DNA of 8,897 nt from an uncultured Christensenellaceae bacterium (GCA_902475645.1 CABSAH010000064.1:1-8897); one strand, 5' to 3'; shown: positions 1-5,971, numbered from the stretch's first letter. A program made the numbers and translations. The notes: generated by a model not told the origin, from the sequence alone.

Positions 1-702
1 GAACCCCTATACCATTTCTATCCGCAGCTTGATAAAGCCTATGCTATCAGTTTACCTTTCTCCGAGAGGAACGAATACATTGAGCGAACAATGCGAGCCG
101 TTTATGCCAAGTTAGAAGATACGATCAATGAAAAGGTAGCTTTATATGCCCGCCATTGGAACGCCTGCAAACCGCAGATTACGGCAGCCTTATCGGATGC
201 CTTCGGCGTGGATTGCGCGAGCTTATTTAATGAGCTGCGCTGCAATTTGAGCATGAACCCAATTGAGCCGCGATTTCTTAAAGAACGCCGTTACGACATA
301 TTCTATCTGAACAGCGAAAAGGGCGCTATCGGTGGTGGAATACATGAAATCATACACTTTGTTTGGTTCTATGTATGGAATAGGTTGTTCGGAGACAGTT
401 ACGACGAATATGAACGTCCTTCTCTCAAATGGATACTGAGCGAAATGGTGGTTGAGCCCATAATGAGGGATGAACGGCTCAGCTCCATAAACCCGTATTT
501 CCCAAGGGAAAACGGCGGCTGCGTCTATCCGTATTTCTTCGATATGACGGTAGGCGGGGAGCCTATTCTCGATACGCTGGATGCCATGTACAGAAGTCGG
601 AATATTGAGGATTTTATGCTAAACAGCTATGCCTATTGCCAAGAGCACGAGGCGGAGATTAGGGAACATATATTAAAGGCGGAGAGGGTGAGCCGTTGCT
701 AA
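1..702 (+). CDS. Partial hypothetical protein with HExxH motif (C-terminal part)
   Basis: The reading frame is open from the first base of the window to TAA at 700-702, so the true start lies upstream; 233 residues are visible. The first in-frame ATG, at 91, has no good Shine-Dalgarno site and is probably internal. I do not recognise the family. The visible feature is His-Glu-Ile-Ile-His after a Gly-rich turn (about residues 115-119 of the visible part), followed about 33 and 37 residues later by two glutamates in an Ser-Glu-Met-Val-Val-Glu context. HExxH plus a downstream glutamate is the zinc-site layout of gluzincin metallopeptidases, so a metal-dependent hydrolase is possible. This is motif-level inference. 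No signal peptide or clear membrane segment is visible, but the N terminus is missing. The next gene, the TmrB-like NTPase at 910, is on the same strand 207 bp downstream, with a hairpin between. Confidence 0.7.
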   Translation, partial: EPLYHFYPQLDKAYAISLPFSERNEYIERTMRAVYAKLEDTINEKVALYARHWNACKPQITAALSDAFGVDCASLFNELRCNLSMNPIEPRFLKERRYDIFYLNSEKGAIGGGIHEIIHFVWFYVWNRLFGDSYDEYERPSLKWILSEMVVEPIMRDERLSSINPYFPRENGGCVYPYFFDMTVGGEPILDTLDAMYRSRNIEDFMLNSYAYCQEHEAEIREHILKAERVSRC

Positions 703-805
703 CGGCAAAAACCGCCGACGGCCGATACGGGCATTTGCGAAGGGCGGCATTATTGAAGGCTATGAAAAAAGGAGCGGCAAAGGGGCGGTGTCTGTAAAAC
801 AGTTA

Positions 806-837
806 ATCGGCACAGCGATTGGGTTCGCTGTGCCGAT
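806..837 (+). terminator. Perfect 13-bp hairpin after the HExxH gene
   Basis: Arms 806-818 and 825-837 are perfect complements (ATCGGCACAGCGA and its reverse complement) around a 6-nt loop. It lies 104 bp after the stop at 702 and just before the putative promoter of the TmrB-like gene, as expected for a transcription terminator. The following bases are only mildly T-rich (CGTTGTACTTTT), so termination may be weak or the hairpin may have another role. Two short boxes just upstream (766-778 and 795-808) recur before the asnS terminator. Confidence 0.5.
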
Positions 838-839
838 CG

Positions 840-867
840 TTGTACTTTTAGGAAATTTTTGTAGAAT
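840..867 (+). promoter_or_regulatory. Putative promoter of the TmrB-like gene
   Basis: TTGTAC (840-845) and TAGAAT (862-867) are 16 bp apart and resemble sigma-A -35 and -10 boxes. Transcription would start near 874, giving a leader of about 36 nt that carries the AGGAGA ribosome binding site at 898-903. The surrounding DNA is AT-rich, so chance matches are likelier than elsewhere. Confidence 0.4.
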
Positions 868-909
868 ATATCATACAATATATCAGAATTTGTTAATAGG
901 AGACAGCAA

Positions 910-1413
910 ATGATTATTTGGATTAGCGGACCATATGGTGTGGGCAAAACCACGCTAGCGGAAGCTATGGCGGCAAAAATGGATAATGCTCTGGTTTTTG
1001 ATGCGGAAGAAGTGGGCAATGCAGTTCGGGGAAATTATCCCGGCTGTCCCTATGGTTACATATTTGAGGACTACCCCTTGTGGGGTGAATTCTGCTATCT
1101 GCTTCTGAAAGACATTCACGAGAAGTTCCATACGGATATTCTTGTTCCTATGACACTATTGCGTATGGAATCCTATAGTATTATCGGCAAGCTGAAGCAG
1201 GACGGTATCGACACTCGGCTTGTGGTACTGGAAGCATCCTGGCAGACCGTCCATGACCGCATTCTGGCCCGTGGCGAGGAAGAAGGATGCTGGTGCATGG
1301 AGAATATCGAACTGGCAAGAATCGGCTCTGCTGCTCTTCCGGGGCTGCATATCCAGACGGACGAAAGAAGCATTGATAAACTGGTAGAGATAGCGTTCAG
1401 CAAATTAGGCTAA
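910..1413 (+). CDS. TmrB-like P-loop NTPase (tunicamycin-resistance protein family)
   Basis: This 167-residue protein starts at ATG 910, six bases after AGGAGA. Residues 7-15 are a Walker A loop (GPYGVGKTT) directly after a hydrophobic first strand, the usual start of a small kinase-like P-loop fold. The opening (MIIWI-G), Asp-Ala-Glu-Glu-Val-Gly at 31-36, the DYPLW stretch at 54-58, the DILVPMT strand at 76-82 and the ARGEEEG segment at 120-126 match my memory of the Bacillus TmrB family. TmrB is an ATP-binding protein linked to tunicamycin resistance, thought to act by binding the drug. Many family members in other bacteria have no known substrate, so drug resistance is only possible here. 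The gene appears to be a single unit between a hairpin and a decayed mobile-type element. Low GC compared with the core suggests an accessory gene. Confidence 0.82.
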   Translation: MIIWISGPYGVGKTTLAEAMAAKMDNALVFDAEEVGNAVRGNYPGCPYGYIFEDYPLWGEFCYLLLKDIHEKFHTDILVPMTLLRMESYSIIGKLKQDGIDTRLVVLEASWQTVHDRILARGEEEGCWCMENIELARIGSAALPGLHIQTDERSIDKLVEIAFSKLG

Positions 1414-1445
1414 CCAAATTCCCTGTTTATTGAACAGTTTAAGGG

Positions 1446-1490
1446 CGCACTTCTATACACCCTCTGGCGTATCGTACGGTGTGCGATTTT
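1446..1490 (+). terminator. Possible weak terminator of the TmrB-like gene
   Basis: CGCAC (1446-1450) can pair with GTGCG (1481-1485), followed by ATTTTT. A competing pairing, ACACC with GGTGT, is also possible inside. The loop is long and the stem short, so this is a weak candidate; it is listed because it lies 33 bp after the stop and ends in a T run. Confidence 0.25.
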
Positions 1491-1501
1491 TGTGCCGCAC
1501 C

Positions 1502-1522
1502 AAAGCCTCCCTTGTGTAAAGG
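1502..1522 (+). repeat. Left inverted repeat of the DUF559 unit
   Basis: This 21-nt end reads AAAGCCTCCCTTGTGTAAAG plus G. The reverse complement of 1804-1824 differs only at three positions. Confidence 0.6.
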
Positions 1523-1803
1523 TAGGTGGCGCGGCGAAGCCGTGACGGAGGGATTGCCATGCAGTATAAACATAACAAGCAGTTGGTTTCATTAGCGAAA
1601 CAACTGCGAGCTGATCATCGAATTGGATGGTTCACAGCACTATGAAGAAGTAAACATGTACAAAGATCCGGAACGTACCGCTTTTCCGGAAGGTTATGGT
1701 TTGTGAATTCTGAGGATTCCCAACAACGAGGTCAGTGGGAACTTTCGTGGTGTTTGCGAGTATATTGATGTTGCCTGCAAACAATCCCCCAGTCAGCTGT
1801 CAG

Positions 1804-1824
1804 GCTTTGCACAAGGGAGCCTTT
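1804..1824 (-). repeat. Right inverted repeat of the DUF559 unit
   Basis: The sequence GCTTTGCACAAGGGAGCCTT plus T is the imperfect (18 of 21) reverse complement of 1502-1522. It falls inside the C-terminal codons of the broken DUF559 frame. Confidence 0.6.
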
Positions 1825-1844
1825 CTTCAGTCGATACGTATTGC

Positions 1845-1881
1845 AAAAATCCGACCTATGATCGTAATCATAGGTCGGATT
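1845..1881 (-). terminator. asnS intrinsic terminator
   Basis: Arms 1848-1862 and 1867-1881 form a perfect 15-bp stem with a 4-nt loop. On the minus strand the stem runs into ATTTTTGC, the layout of a Rho-independent terminator. It begins 54 bp after the asnS stop. Two boxes upstream of it (1909-1921 and 1878-1891, minus strand) also occur before the hairpin at 806-837. Confidence 0.85.
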
Positions 1882-1934
1882 AACTGTTTTACGAACACCC
1901 GTCTAAGCGCCGCTCCTTTTTGTGTGCCGTATTA

Positions 1935-3317
1935 TTATATGTCCATGCTTGACGCCGTGCGCGGGAAGGGCAAAACGTCGCGTATGTTGGCTATGCCGGT
2001 AACGTACATTACCATGCGCTCGAACCCAAGGCCGTAGCCCGCGTGCTGCACGCCGCCAAAGCGCCTAAGATCCATGTACCAATCGTATTGGGACATATCG
2101 AGCCCAAGCTCCTCTATGCGCTGCTTCAGCTTATCCATGCGCTCCTCGCGCTGGCTGCCGCCAATTATTTCGCCAACGCCCGGAACCAGCAGATCAACCG
2201 CCGCAACGGTCTTTCCGTCGTCGTTCAGGCGCATATAGAACGCCTTTATATCCTTGGGATAATCGGTAACGAACACGGGGCGCCTGAATATCTGCTCCGT
2301 CAAATAACGCTCATGCTCGGTCTGCAAATCGCAGCCCCAGTCAACGGGATATTTGAACTCCGCGCCGGATTTTTTAAGCAGCTCCACGGCCTCGGTATAT
2401 GTAACGTGGGCAAAGTCGTTTTCAACAACGTTTGTAAGCCTGTCAAGCAGCGTTTTATCCACAAAGCTGTTGAAGAACTTCAATTCGTCGGGACAGCGCT
2501 CCATAACGGTGCGTATAATGTGCTTAACCATGGCCTCGGCAACCTCCATGTTGCCGTTAAGGTCGCAGAAGGCCATTTCCGGCTCTATCATCCAGAATTC
2601 CGCCGCGTGGCGCGCCGTGAAGGAATATTCCGCCCTGAACGTTGGGCCGAATGTATATATATCGCGGAAGGCCATTGCAAACGCTTCGCCGTAAAGCTGT
2701 CCGCTTACGGCAAGGTTGGCTTCCCTGCCGAAGAAATCCTTGCCGTCGTCCACCTTGCCATCCTCGGTCTTTGGCAGGTCGTTCATGTCAAGCGTGGTCA
2801 CGCGGAACATTTCGCCCGCGCCCTCGCAGTCGCTCGGGGTGATGAGCGGGGTATGCACATAAAGGAAGCCGCGCTCGTCAAAGAAGCGGTGTATCGCCTG
2901 CGCCACAACGCCGCGCACCCTGAACGCCGCCTGGAACATATTCGTGCGGGGCCTAAGGTGCTGAATCGTGCGCAGGTATTCAAGGCTGTGCCTTTTCTTT
3001 TGCAGGGGATAGTCCCCGTCGCATTCGCCGAGTATTTCTATTTCGCGCGCCCTTATTTCAAACGGCTGCTGCATTTCCGGCGTAAGTATAAGCTCACCCT
3101 TTACGCCTATTGCCGTGCCGGTATTGAGCTGCTTGGTTATGTTGGGATTGATATTATTGGTTTCGTAAACAACCTGCACGCTTTTGAAGCAGGAGCCGTC
3201 ACCCAATTCAATGAAGCCCACGTTCTTGCTTTCACGCGCCGTTTTAATCCATCCTACAACCTCTGTTTCGCCGGTATGCGCCTCGTAGCTGCGCACCAGC
3301 TCGCTCAGTCTCAACAT
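1935..3317 (-). CDS. asnS: Asparagine--tRNA ligase
   Basis: This cytoplasmic class IIb aminoacyl-tRNA synthetase charges tRNA-Asn with asparagine using ATP. The 460-residue length is normal. Residues 17-100 form the N-terminal OB-fold that reads the anticodon. The catalytic domain follows: motif 1 around 133-162, motif 2 at TFGPTFRAE (222-230) continuing to RHAAEFWMIEPE (236-247), and motif 3 at GYGLGFER (427-434), followed by FPRT at 451-454. In motif 2 the usual Glu-Asn-Ser-Asn-Thr is Glu-Tyr-Ser-Phe-Thr here, while the key Arg228 and Glu230 are kept. The ATG at 3317 has GGAGGTG 5 bases upstream and a strong promoter, and a clear terminator follows. It is transcribed alone, divergent from the hypothetical gene at 3437. 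Its presence suggests direct Asn charging rather than sole reliance on the transamidation route. Confidence 0.97.
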   Translation of the reverse strand: MLRLSELVRSYEAHTGETEVVGWIKTARESKNVGFIELGDGSCFKSVQVVYETNNINPNITKQLNTGTAIGVKGELILTPEMQQPFEIRAREIEILGECDGDYPLQKKRHSLEYLRTIQHLRPRTNMFQAAFRVRGVVAQAIHRFFDERGFLYVHTPLITPSDCEGAGEMFRVTTLDMNDLPKTEDGKVDDGKDFFGREANLAVSGQLYGEAFAMAFRDIYTFGPTFRAEYSFTARHAAEFWMIEPEMAFCDLNGNMEVAEAMVKHIIRTVMERCPDELKFFNSFVDKTLLDRLTNVVENDFAHVTYTEAVELLKKSGAEFKYPVDWGCDLQTEHERYLTEQIFRRPVFVTDYPKDIKAFYMRLNDDGKTVAAVDLLVPGVGEIIGGSQREERMDKLKQRIEELGLDMSQYDWYMDLRRFGGVQHAGYGLGFERMVMYVTGIANIRDVLPFPRTASSMDI

Positions 3318-3346
3318 AATCCACCTCCGGATAAAATATAGACTCT

Positions 3347-3375
3347 ATTATATTCCGATTTTGCATCTTTAGCAA
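3347..3375 (-). promoter_or_regulatory. asnS promoter
   Basis: On the minus strand TTGCTA (3375-3370) and a consensus TATAAT (3352-3347) are exactly 17 bp apart. Transcription would start near 3340, giving a short leader of about 23 nt with the GGAGGTG site. No T-box or long structured leader is present, so tRNA-sensing control, common for synthetase genes in Firmicutes, is unlikely here. Confidence 0.8.
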
Positions 3376-3436
3376 GCGCCGCGCATATATTTCCCTAAAA
3401 TCAACCGTTGTTTTTTGGTAAGGGAGGCTGTTTGTT

Positions 3437-4093
3437 TTGTATTATGCCGGCGTACCCACGCTTATTATCCGCGCAAAATGCCCCGCGCTCATATCCGTAA
3501 ACGGCCGCGTGGCCGGTGAATGCGACGGCGCGGGCTATATTTCCGTGCCGCTCAGCGCAAACGGGGATTATTACGTTACGCTTCAGCCGCTGCTGCCGCA
3601 CGATGCGTCCGGCGCGGCGCTTTGCCCCGTTACGCGGAGATTTTCGCTTGAAAACGGAATGATGGAGCAAACCGGCTACCGCGACGCGGTGCTGTGCCTT
3701 TGGCCGGGCGGGATAGACGAAATAACAATGAAGCCCATGGCAATATGCGAAAAAACGGGCAGACCGTGCGAAAGGGAGGGGCAGAGGGCAGCCCCGCGTG
3801 AGGCGAAAAAGCCCGCGAACAATCTGGAACGCGCCGCGGCGTTTGCGCGGGCAAGCATGCTGGGACGCTATGATGAGGCTATGGGCTATCTTTCTTCTTC
3901 GCTCAGGCGGAATGTAACGGCGGAGGCGATAGCGGAATTTATGGGGGAATACGAGCATGTGCGCCCGCCCGCGGGGGACATGAGCGGGGACACGCTTGGG
4001 CTTATATACAAAAAGAAGGAATATGTATATGCGGCGCGTCTGATATCGATAGAGCACGGGCCGGAGGGCATAGATAACATCAGCGAGCTATAA
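3437..4093 (+). CDS. Hypothetical protein with PEGA-like N-terminal stretch
   Basis: I do not recognise this 218-residue protein. The start is TTG at 3437, nine bases after AGGGAGG (3421-3427); no in-frame ATG gives a comparable signal. Residues 9-50 (LIIRAKCPALISVNGRVAGE, then ISVPLSANGDYYVTLQP) resemble a PEGA-type beta domain with its Val-Asn-Gly turn. Residues 110-130 are a polar, charged linker. The C-terminal part, about 128-218, is helical then beta and is unassigned. There is no signal peptide or membrane segment, so a cytoplasmic location is likely. It is divergent from asnS with 119 bp between. Its 3' end overlaps the end of the convergent NTPase gene by 14 bp. A large open frame on the opposite strand (3401-4057) is Arg- and Pro-rich and has no ribosome binding site, so this strand is preferred. 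Confidence 0.75.
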   Translation: MYYAGVPTLIIRAKCPALISVNGRVAGECDGAGYISVPLSANGDYYVTLQPLLPHDASGAALCPVTRRFSLENGMMEQTGYRDAVLCLWPGGIDEITMKPMAICEKTGRPCEREGQRAAPREAKKPANNLERAAAFARASMLGRYDEAMGYLSSSLRRNVTAEAIAEFMGEYEHVRPPAGDMSGDTLGLIYKKKEYVYAARLISIEHGPEGIDNISEL

Positions 4094-4604
4094 TGCCCGC
4101 AAGCCTTTCGTAGAGCGCATCGCGGTTTTCGGGCGTTATATAATACAGCTCCGCCTTTTCGTGCGCACGGACGCGGTTCAAAAAGTCTATATCATTGCGC
4201 GCCTTTACTGCTCCAATAACGGGTATATCCCCGTCAAGCGCATTGAATACGGCCCGCTTGAACGCTTCCGCGTCCTTTTCCATAAAGCCCAGCTCGTCCA
4301 TTATAATATATCCGTCCGGCTTGGCGGCGGCTATGTAATCAGCGCCCAGCGTATTGAAAACCTCCGTATAAACGTCGCGCATTTTGCCGTCGCACCTGCC
4401 TATAAGATTGGCGCTATCGTATATGCGTTCGCCCTCGGGCTTATGCGCGGGGTGGATATATATCGGGAACAGCCCGTCCGCATCGCGTTCAGCCATGCGC
4501 TTGGTGCAGTAGCCGTATATTGGGGCGTTTGCCGCCGCGCACAGCCTTTGTATAAGCGTGGACTTGCCCGCGCCCCTTTCGCCGCATATCAGAATATGCT
4601 TCAT
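4080..4604 (-). CDS. THEP1-family nucleoside-triphosphatase (NTPase_1)
   Basis: This 174-residue P-loop NTPase starts at ATG 4604, eight bases after AAAGGAG. A longer frame runs up to 4727 but would read through the terminator and tRNA, so it is rejected. Walker A is GERGAGKS at 8-15; GYCTK follows at 31-35, as in the family; Walker B is YIIMDELG at 99-106; VIGAVKAR is at 129-136. Order, spacing and length fit the THEP1/NTPase_1 family, whose members hydrolyse ATP, GTP and other NTPs in vitro; the cellular role is not settled. The gene ends in TGA at 4082-4080 inside the 3' end of the convergent hypothetical gene. An importer operon lies on the other side of tRNA-Thr, pointing away. No promoter of its own was found within the 29 bp between its start and the tRNA terminator, so expression may rely on readthrough. 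Confidence 0.88.
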   Translation of the reverse strand: MKHILICGERGAGKSTLIQRLCAAANAPIYGYCTKRMAERDADGLFPIYIHPAHKPEGERIYDSANLIGRCDGKMRDVYTEVFNTLGADYIAAAKPDGYIIMDELGFMEKDAEAFKRAVFNALDGDIPVIGAVKARNDIDFLNRVRAHEKAELYYITPENRDALYERLAGIIAR

Positions 4605-4631
4605 GTGATACGCTCCTTTGCTTTTATATAC

Positions 4632-4662
4632 AAAAATACCACCCGATAACGGATGGTATTTT
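4632..4662 (-). terminator. tRNA-Thr terminator
   Basis: Arms 4633-4645 and 4650-4662 form a 13-bp stem (one G-T wobble) with a 4-nt loop. On the minus strand it ends in GGTATTTTTG, starting 3 bp after the encoded CCA. It separates the tRNA from the NTPase gene. An A run on the other side gives it a weaker plus-strand version. Confidence 0.85.
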
Positions 4663-4665
4663 GCA

Positions 4666-4742
4666 TGGAGCTGGTGATGGGAGTCGGACCCATGAACCTC
4701 GTCATTACCAATGACGCGCTCTACCAACTGAGCTACACCAGC
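4666..4742 (-). tRNA. tRNA-Thr (anticodon GGT), CCA encoded
   Basis: On the minus strand the acceptor stem GCTGGTG pairs with CACCAGC. The D arm is GCTC-AGTTGGTA-GAGC. The anticodon arm is CGTCA-TTGGTAA-TGACG, with anticodon GGT at 4709-4707. The T arm is ATGGG-TCCGACT-CCCAT. Discriminator T and a genomic CCA (4668-4666) follow. Two oddities are visible. The variable loop is AGGTTC, 6 nt instead of the usual 5. The T loop is T-C-C-G-A-C-T, with C at position 55 where nearly all tRNAs have the T that becomes pseudouridine. All stems are perfect, and promoter and terminator are present, so it looks expressed. It should decode ACC and ACU. Confidence 0.93.
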
Positions 4743-4778
4743 GAACCGTTCATGGCGCTTACCGCGTCAACGGGATAC

Positions 4779-4807
4779 ATTATACTATCATATGCGGATA
4801 TATGCAA
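4779..4807 (-). promoter_or_regulatory. tRNA-Thr promoter
   Basis: On the minus strand TTGCAT (4807-4802) and consensus TATAAT (4784-4779) are 17 bp apart. Start would fall near 4772, about 30 nt before the mature 5' end. Confidence 0.75.
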
Positions 4808-4861
4808 GGCTTTTTTTGATGAATTTTACTTTTTTCGCATCCGCGCCGCGTTGAAGCTTCG

Positions 4862-4906
4862 CAAGCGTTATTCTCGCTTGAATATAACGCGCCTGTATGA
4901 TACAAT
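4862..4906 (+). promoter_or_regulatory. Importer operon promoter with overlapping inverted repeat
   Basis: TTGAAT (4878-4883) and TACAAT (4901-4906) are 17 bp apart, and transcription would start near 4913, about 30 nt before the permease ATG. A perfect 6-bp inverted repeat, CAAGCG (4862-4867) and CGCTTG (4875-4880) with 7 nt between, overlaps the -35 box, as an operator would. An 8-bp palindrome GAAGCTTC lies just upstream (4853-4860). No match to a named regulator box can be claimed; metal-responsive repression is only a guess from the genes controlled. Confidence 0.6.
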
Positions 4907-4942
4907 GGCTTATCATCCAATGCTTAACAAAGGAGAGGGCGC

Positions 4943-5971
4943 ATGAACGGCACCGAAAAAAGATTGCCGCACGGGCGTTTTATGTGGATAGCGGCAATGG
5001 GTCTGCTGTGCGCCGCGCTTATATCGCTGCTGCTGGGGCGGCTTAACGTGCCGATAGCCGAGGCGGTGAAGATACTTATCAACAGGCTGCCGTTCGTGTC
5101 CATTGAAAAAACGTGGACGGACAACATGGAAAACGCCGTTATAAACATTCGCCTGCCGCGCATTGCGCTTGCGTGCATGGTGGGCTGCTGCCTAAGCGCG
5201 GCGGGCGGCGCGTATCAGGGCGTGTTCAAAAACCCAATGGCGTCGCCGGATATACTTGGCGCATCGAGCGGGGCAGCGTTCGGCGCGGCGCTTGCAATAT
5301 TGCTTGGCGCGCCGGGCTATATGGTAACGCTGAGCGCATTTGCCTTTGGTATGCTGACCGTTTTGGCCGCAATGCTGATTGCGCGCCGGGCGCGCGGGGA
5401 CAACGTTGTTAACCTTATACTTACGGGCATAATGCTAAGCTCCCTTTTTGCCGCCGGAACATCATATATAAAGCTTGTGGCGGATCCGAACAATCAGCTG
5501 CCCGCAATAACATATTGGCTTATGGGGAGCCTGTCCGGAACGCGGCACAGCGCGGTAAAAATGGCGGCAATACCAATGCTGACGGGCTGCGCGGTGCTTG
5601 TGCTTTGCCGCTGGCGGCTCAACGTTTTAACGCTTGGCGATGAGGAAGCCCGCACAATGGGCGTGAACGCGCATAGGCTCAGGGGCATAATAATTGCCGC
5701 GGCAACGCTTGTTACGGCGGCAAGCATAGCAAGCGCGGGCATGATAGGCTGGGTCGGCCTTGTTGTGCCGCATATGGCGCGCAAAATAGTAGGCAGCGAT
5801 TACAGGCGGCTTATGGGCGCAAGCATGCTTATGGGTGCGGCGTTTTTGCTGATTGTGGATGATTTGGCGCGCAACCTGCTTGCAACGGAAATACCAATAG
5901 GCATACTTACGGCCTTTATAGGCGCGCCGTTTTTCATATATCTTTTATGCTCGCGGAGGAACGGCGCATGA
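4943..5971 (+). CDS. FecCD/BtuC-family ABC importer permease
   Basis: This 342-residue integral membrane protein is the channel subunit of a type II ABC importer for iron-siderophore, heme, corrinoid or similar chelates. The length is usual for the family. About ten membrane helices are expected. Family hallmarks are IRLPRI (148 bp into the mature region, about residues 69-74), GGAYQGVFKNPMASPDILGA soon after, YWLMGSLSG near the middle, GMIGWVGLVVPHMAR late, and a closing EIPIGILTAFIGAPFFIYLL. The loop after GLVVPH, with its GAAFLLIVDDLAR follow-up, contacts the ATPase in known structures. ATG 4943 has AGGAGAGGG close upstream and is the first gene after the promoter. Its stop overlaps the ATPase start as ATGA, showing translational coupling. 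The ligand cannot be set from this subunit. Confidence 0.93.
   Translation: MNGTEKRLPHGRFMWIAAMGLLCAALISLLLGRLNVPIAEAVKILINRLPFVSIEKTWTDNMENAVINIRLPRIALACMVGCCLSAAGGAYQGVFKNPMASPDILGASSGAAFGAALAILLGAPGYMVTLSAFAFGMLTVLAAMLIARRARGDNVVNLILTGIMLSSLFAAGTSYIKLVADPNNQLPAITYWLMGSLSGTRHSAVKMAAIPMLTGCAVLVLCRWRLNVLTLGDEEARTMGVNAHRLRGIIIAAATLVTAASIASAGMIGWVGLVVPHMARKIVGSDYRRLMGASMLMGAAFLLIVDDLARNLLATEIPIGILTAFIGAPFFIYLLCSRRNGA

Larger units (their letters stand above)
1502..1824 (+). mobile_element. Small inverted-repeat-bounded unit carrying a DUF559 remnant
   Basis: The left end (1502-1522) and right end (1804-1824) are inverted repeats matching at 18 of 21 positions. Between them lies a broken DUF559 endonuclease gene. 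Next to the left repeat is a GC-rich structured segment (1521-1554) containing a GGTGGC box, a CGCGGC-GAA-GCCGTG hairpin and a GGAGGGATT box. I recall this sequence type as a dispersed repeat in gut Clostridia genomes, often beside DUF559 genes; that is memory, not a search. I could not find a convincing target-site duplication, so the outer limits are approximate and movement is inferred. Confidence 0.5.
1559..1883 (+). pseudogene. Decayed DUF559 (Vsr/MTES-like endonuclease-fold) gene
   Basis: A start at ATG 1559 gives the usual DUF559 opening (MQYKHNKQLVSLAKQLR, to 1609). The frame then shifts, and from 1608 another frame reads the C-terminal half: ELIIELDGSQHYEE, then ERTAF, then ILRIPNNEV and NFRGVCEYID. 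These are the characteristic DUF559 motifs, including the Glu-Leu-Asp-Gly-Ser-Gln-His core related to restriction-endonuclease folds. The middle (about 40-45 residues, normally with the Arg-Gln-Lys and Asp-Phe-Tyr-Cys motifs) is missing, so the junction near 1609 is an internal deletion with frame change. A TGA at 1704-1706 sits where the family usually has Arg (GLR-ILR), which fits a CGA to TGA change. The shifted frame stays open after that to TAA at 1881-1883, beyond the right inverted repeat. No functional product is expected. Confidence 0.8.

Noticed and set aside
692..913. An open frame ending in TGA over the ATG of the TmrB-like gene, with a hydrophobic stretch
   Set aside because: There is no ATG, the possible GTG start has poor spacing, and the hydrophobic part comes from the perfect hairpin 806-837 and the promoter region. 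Another short frame, TTG 696 to TAA 797, is also unsupported beyond a nearby GGAGAGG.
2043..3341. A 432-codon open frame opposite asnS
   Set aside because: It is the mirror of a clear AsnRS gene with all class II motifs, promoter and terminator; it has no ribosome binding site and its product has no recognisable domain.
3318..3346. T-box or other riboswitch before asnS
   Set aside because: The leader predicted from the promoter is only about 23 nt, too short for any such structure.
3401..4057. A 218-codon open frame opposite the PEGA-like gene
   Set aside because: The product is Arg/Pro-rich without motifs and has no good Shine-Dalgarno site, while the plus-strand frame has AGGGAGG at a proper distance.
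4605..4727. N-terminal extension of the THEP1-type NTPase
   Set aside because: It would be read from the tRNA-Thr gene and its terminator; ATG 4604 has AAAGGAG at proper distance and begins the P-loop strand.
5947..5967. Earlier in-frame ATG for the ATPase
   Set aside because: GGAGGA lies downstream of it and fits ATG 5968; family proteins start close to the A-loop.
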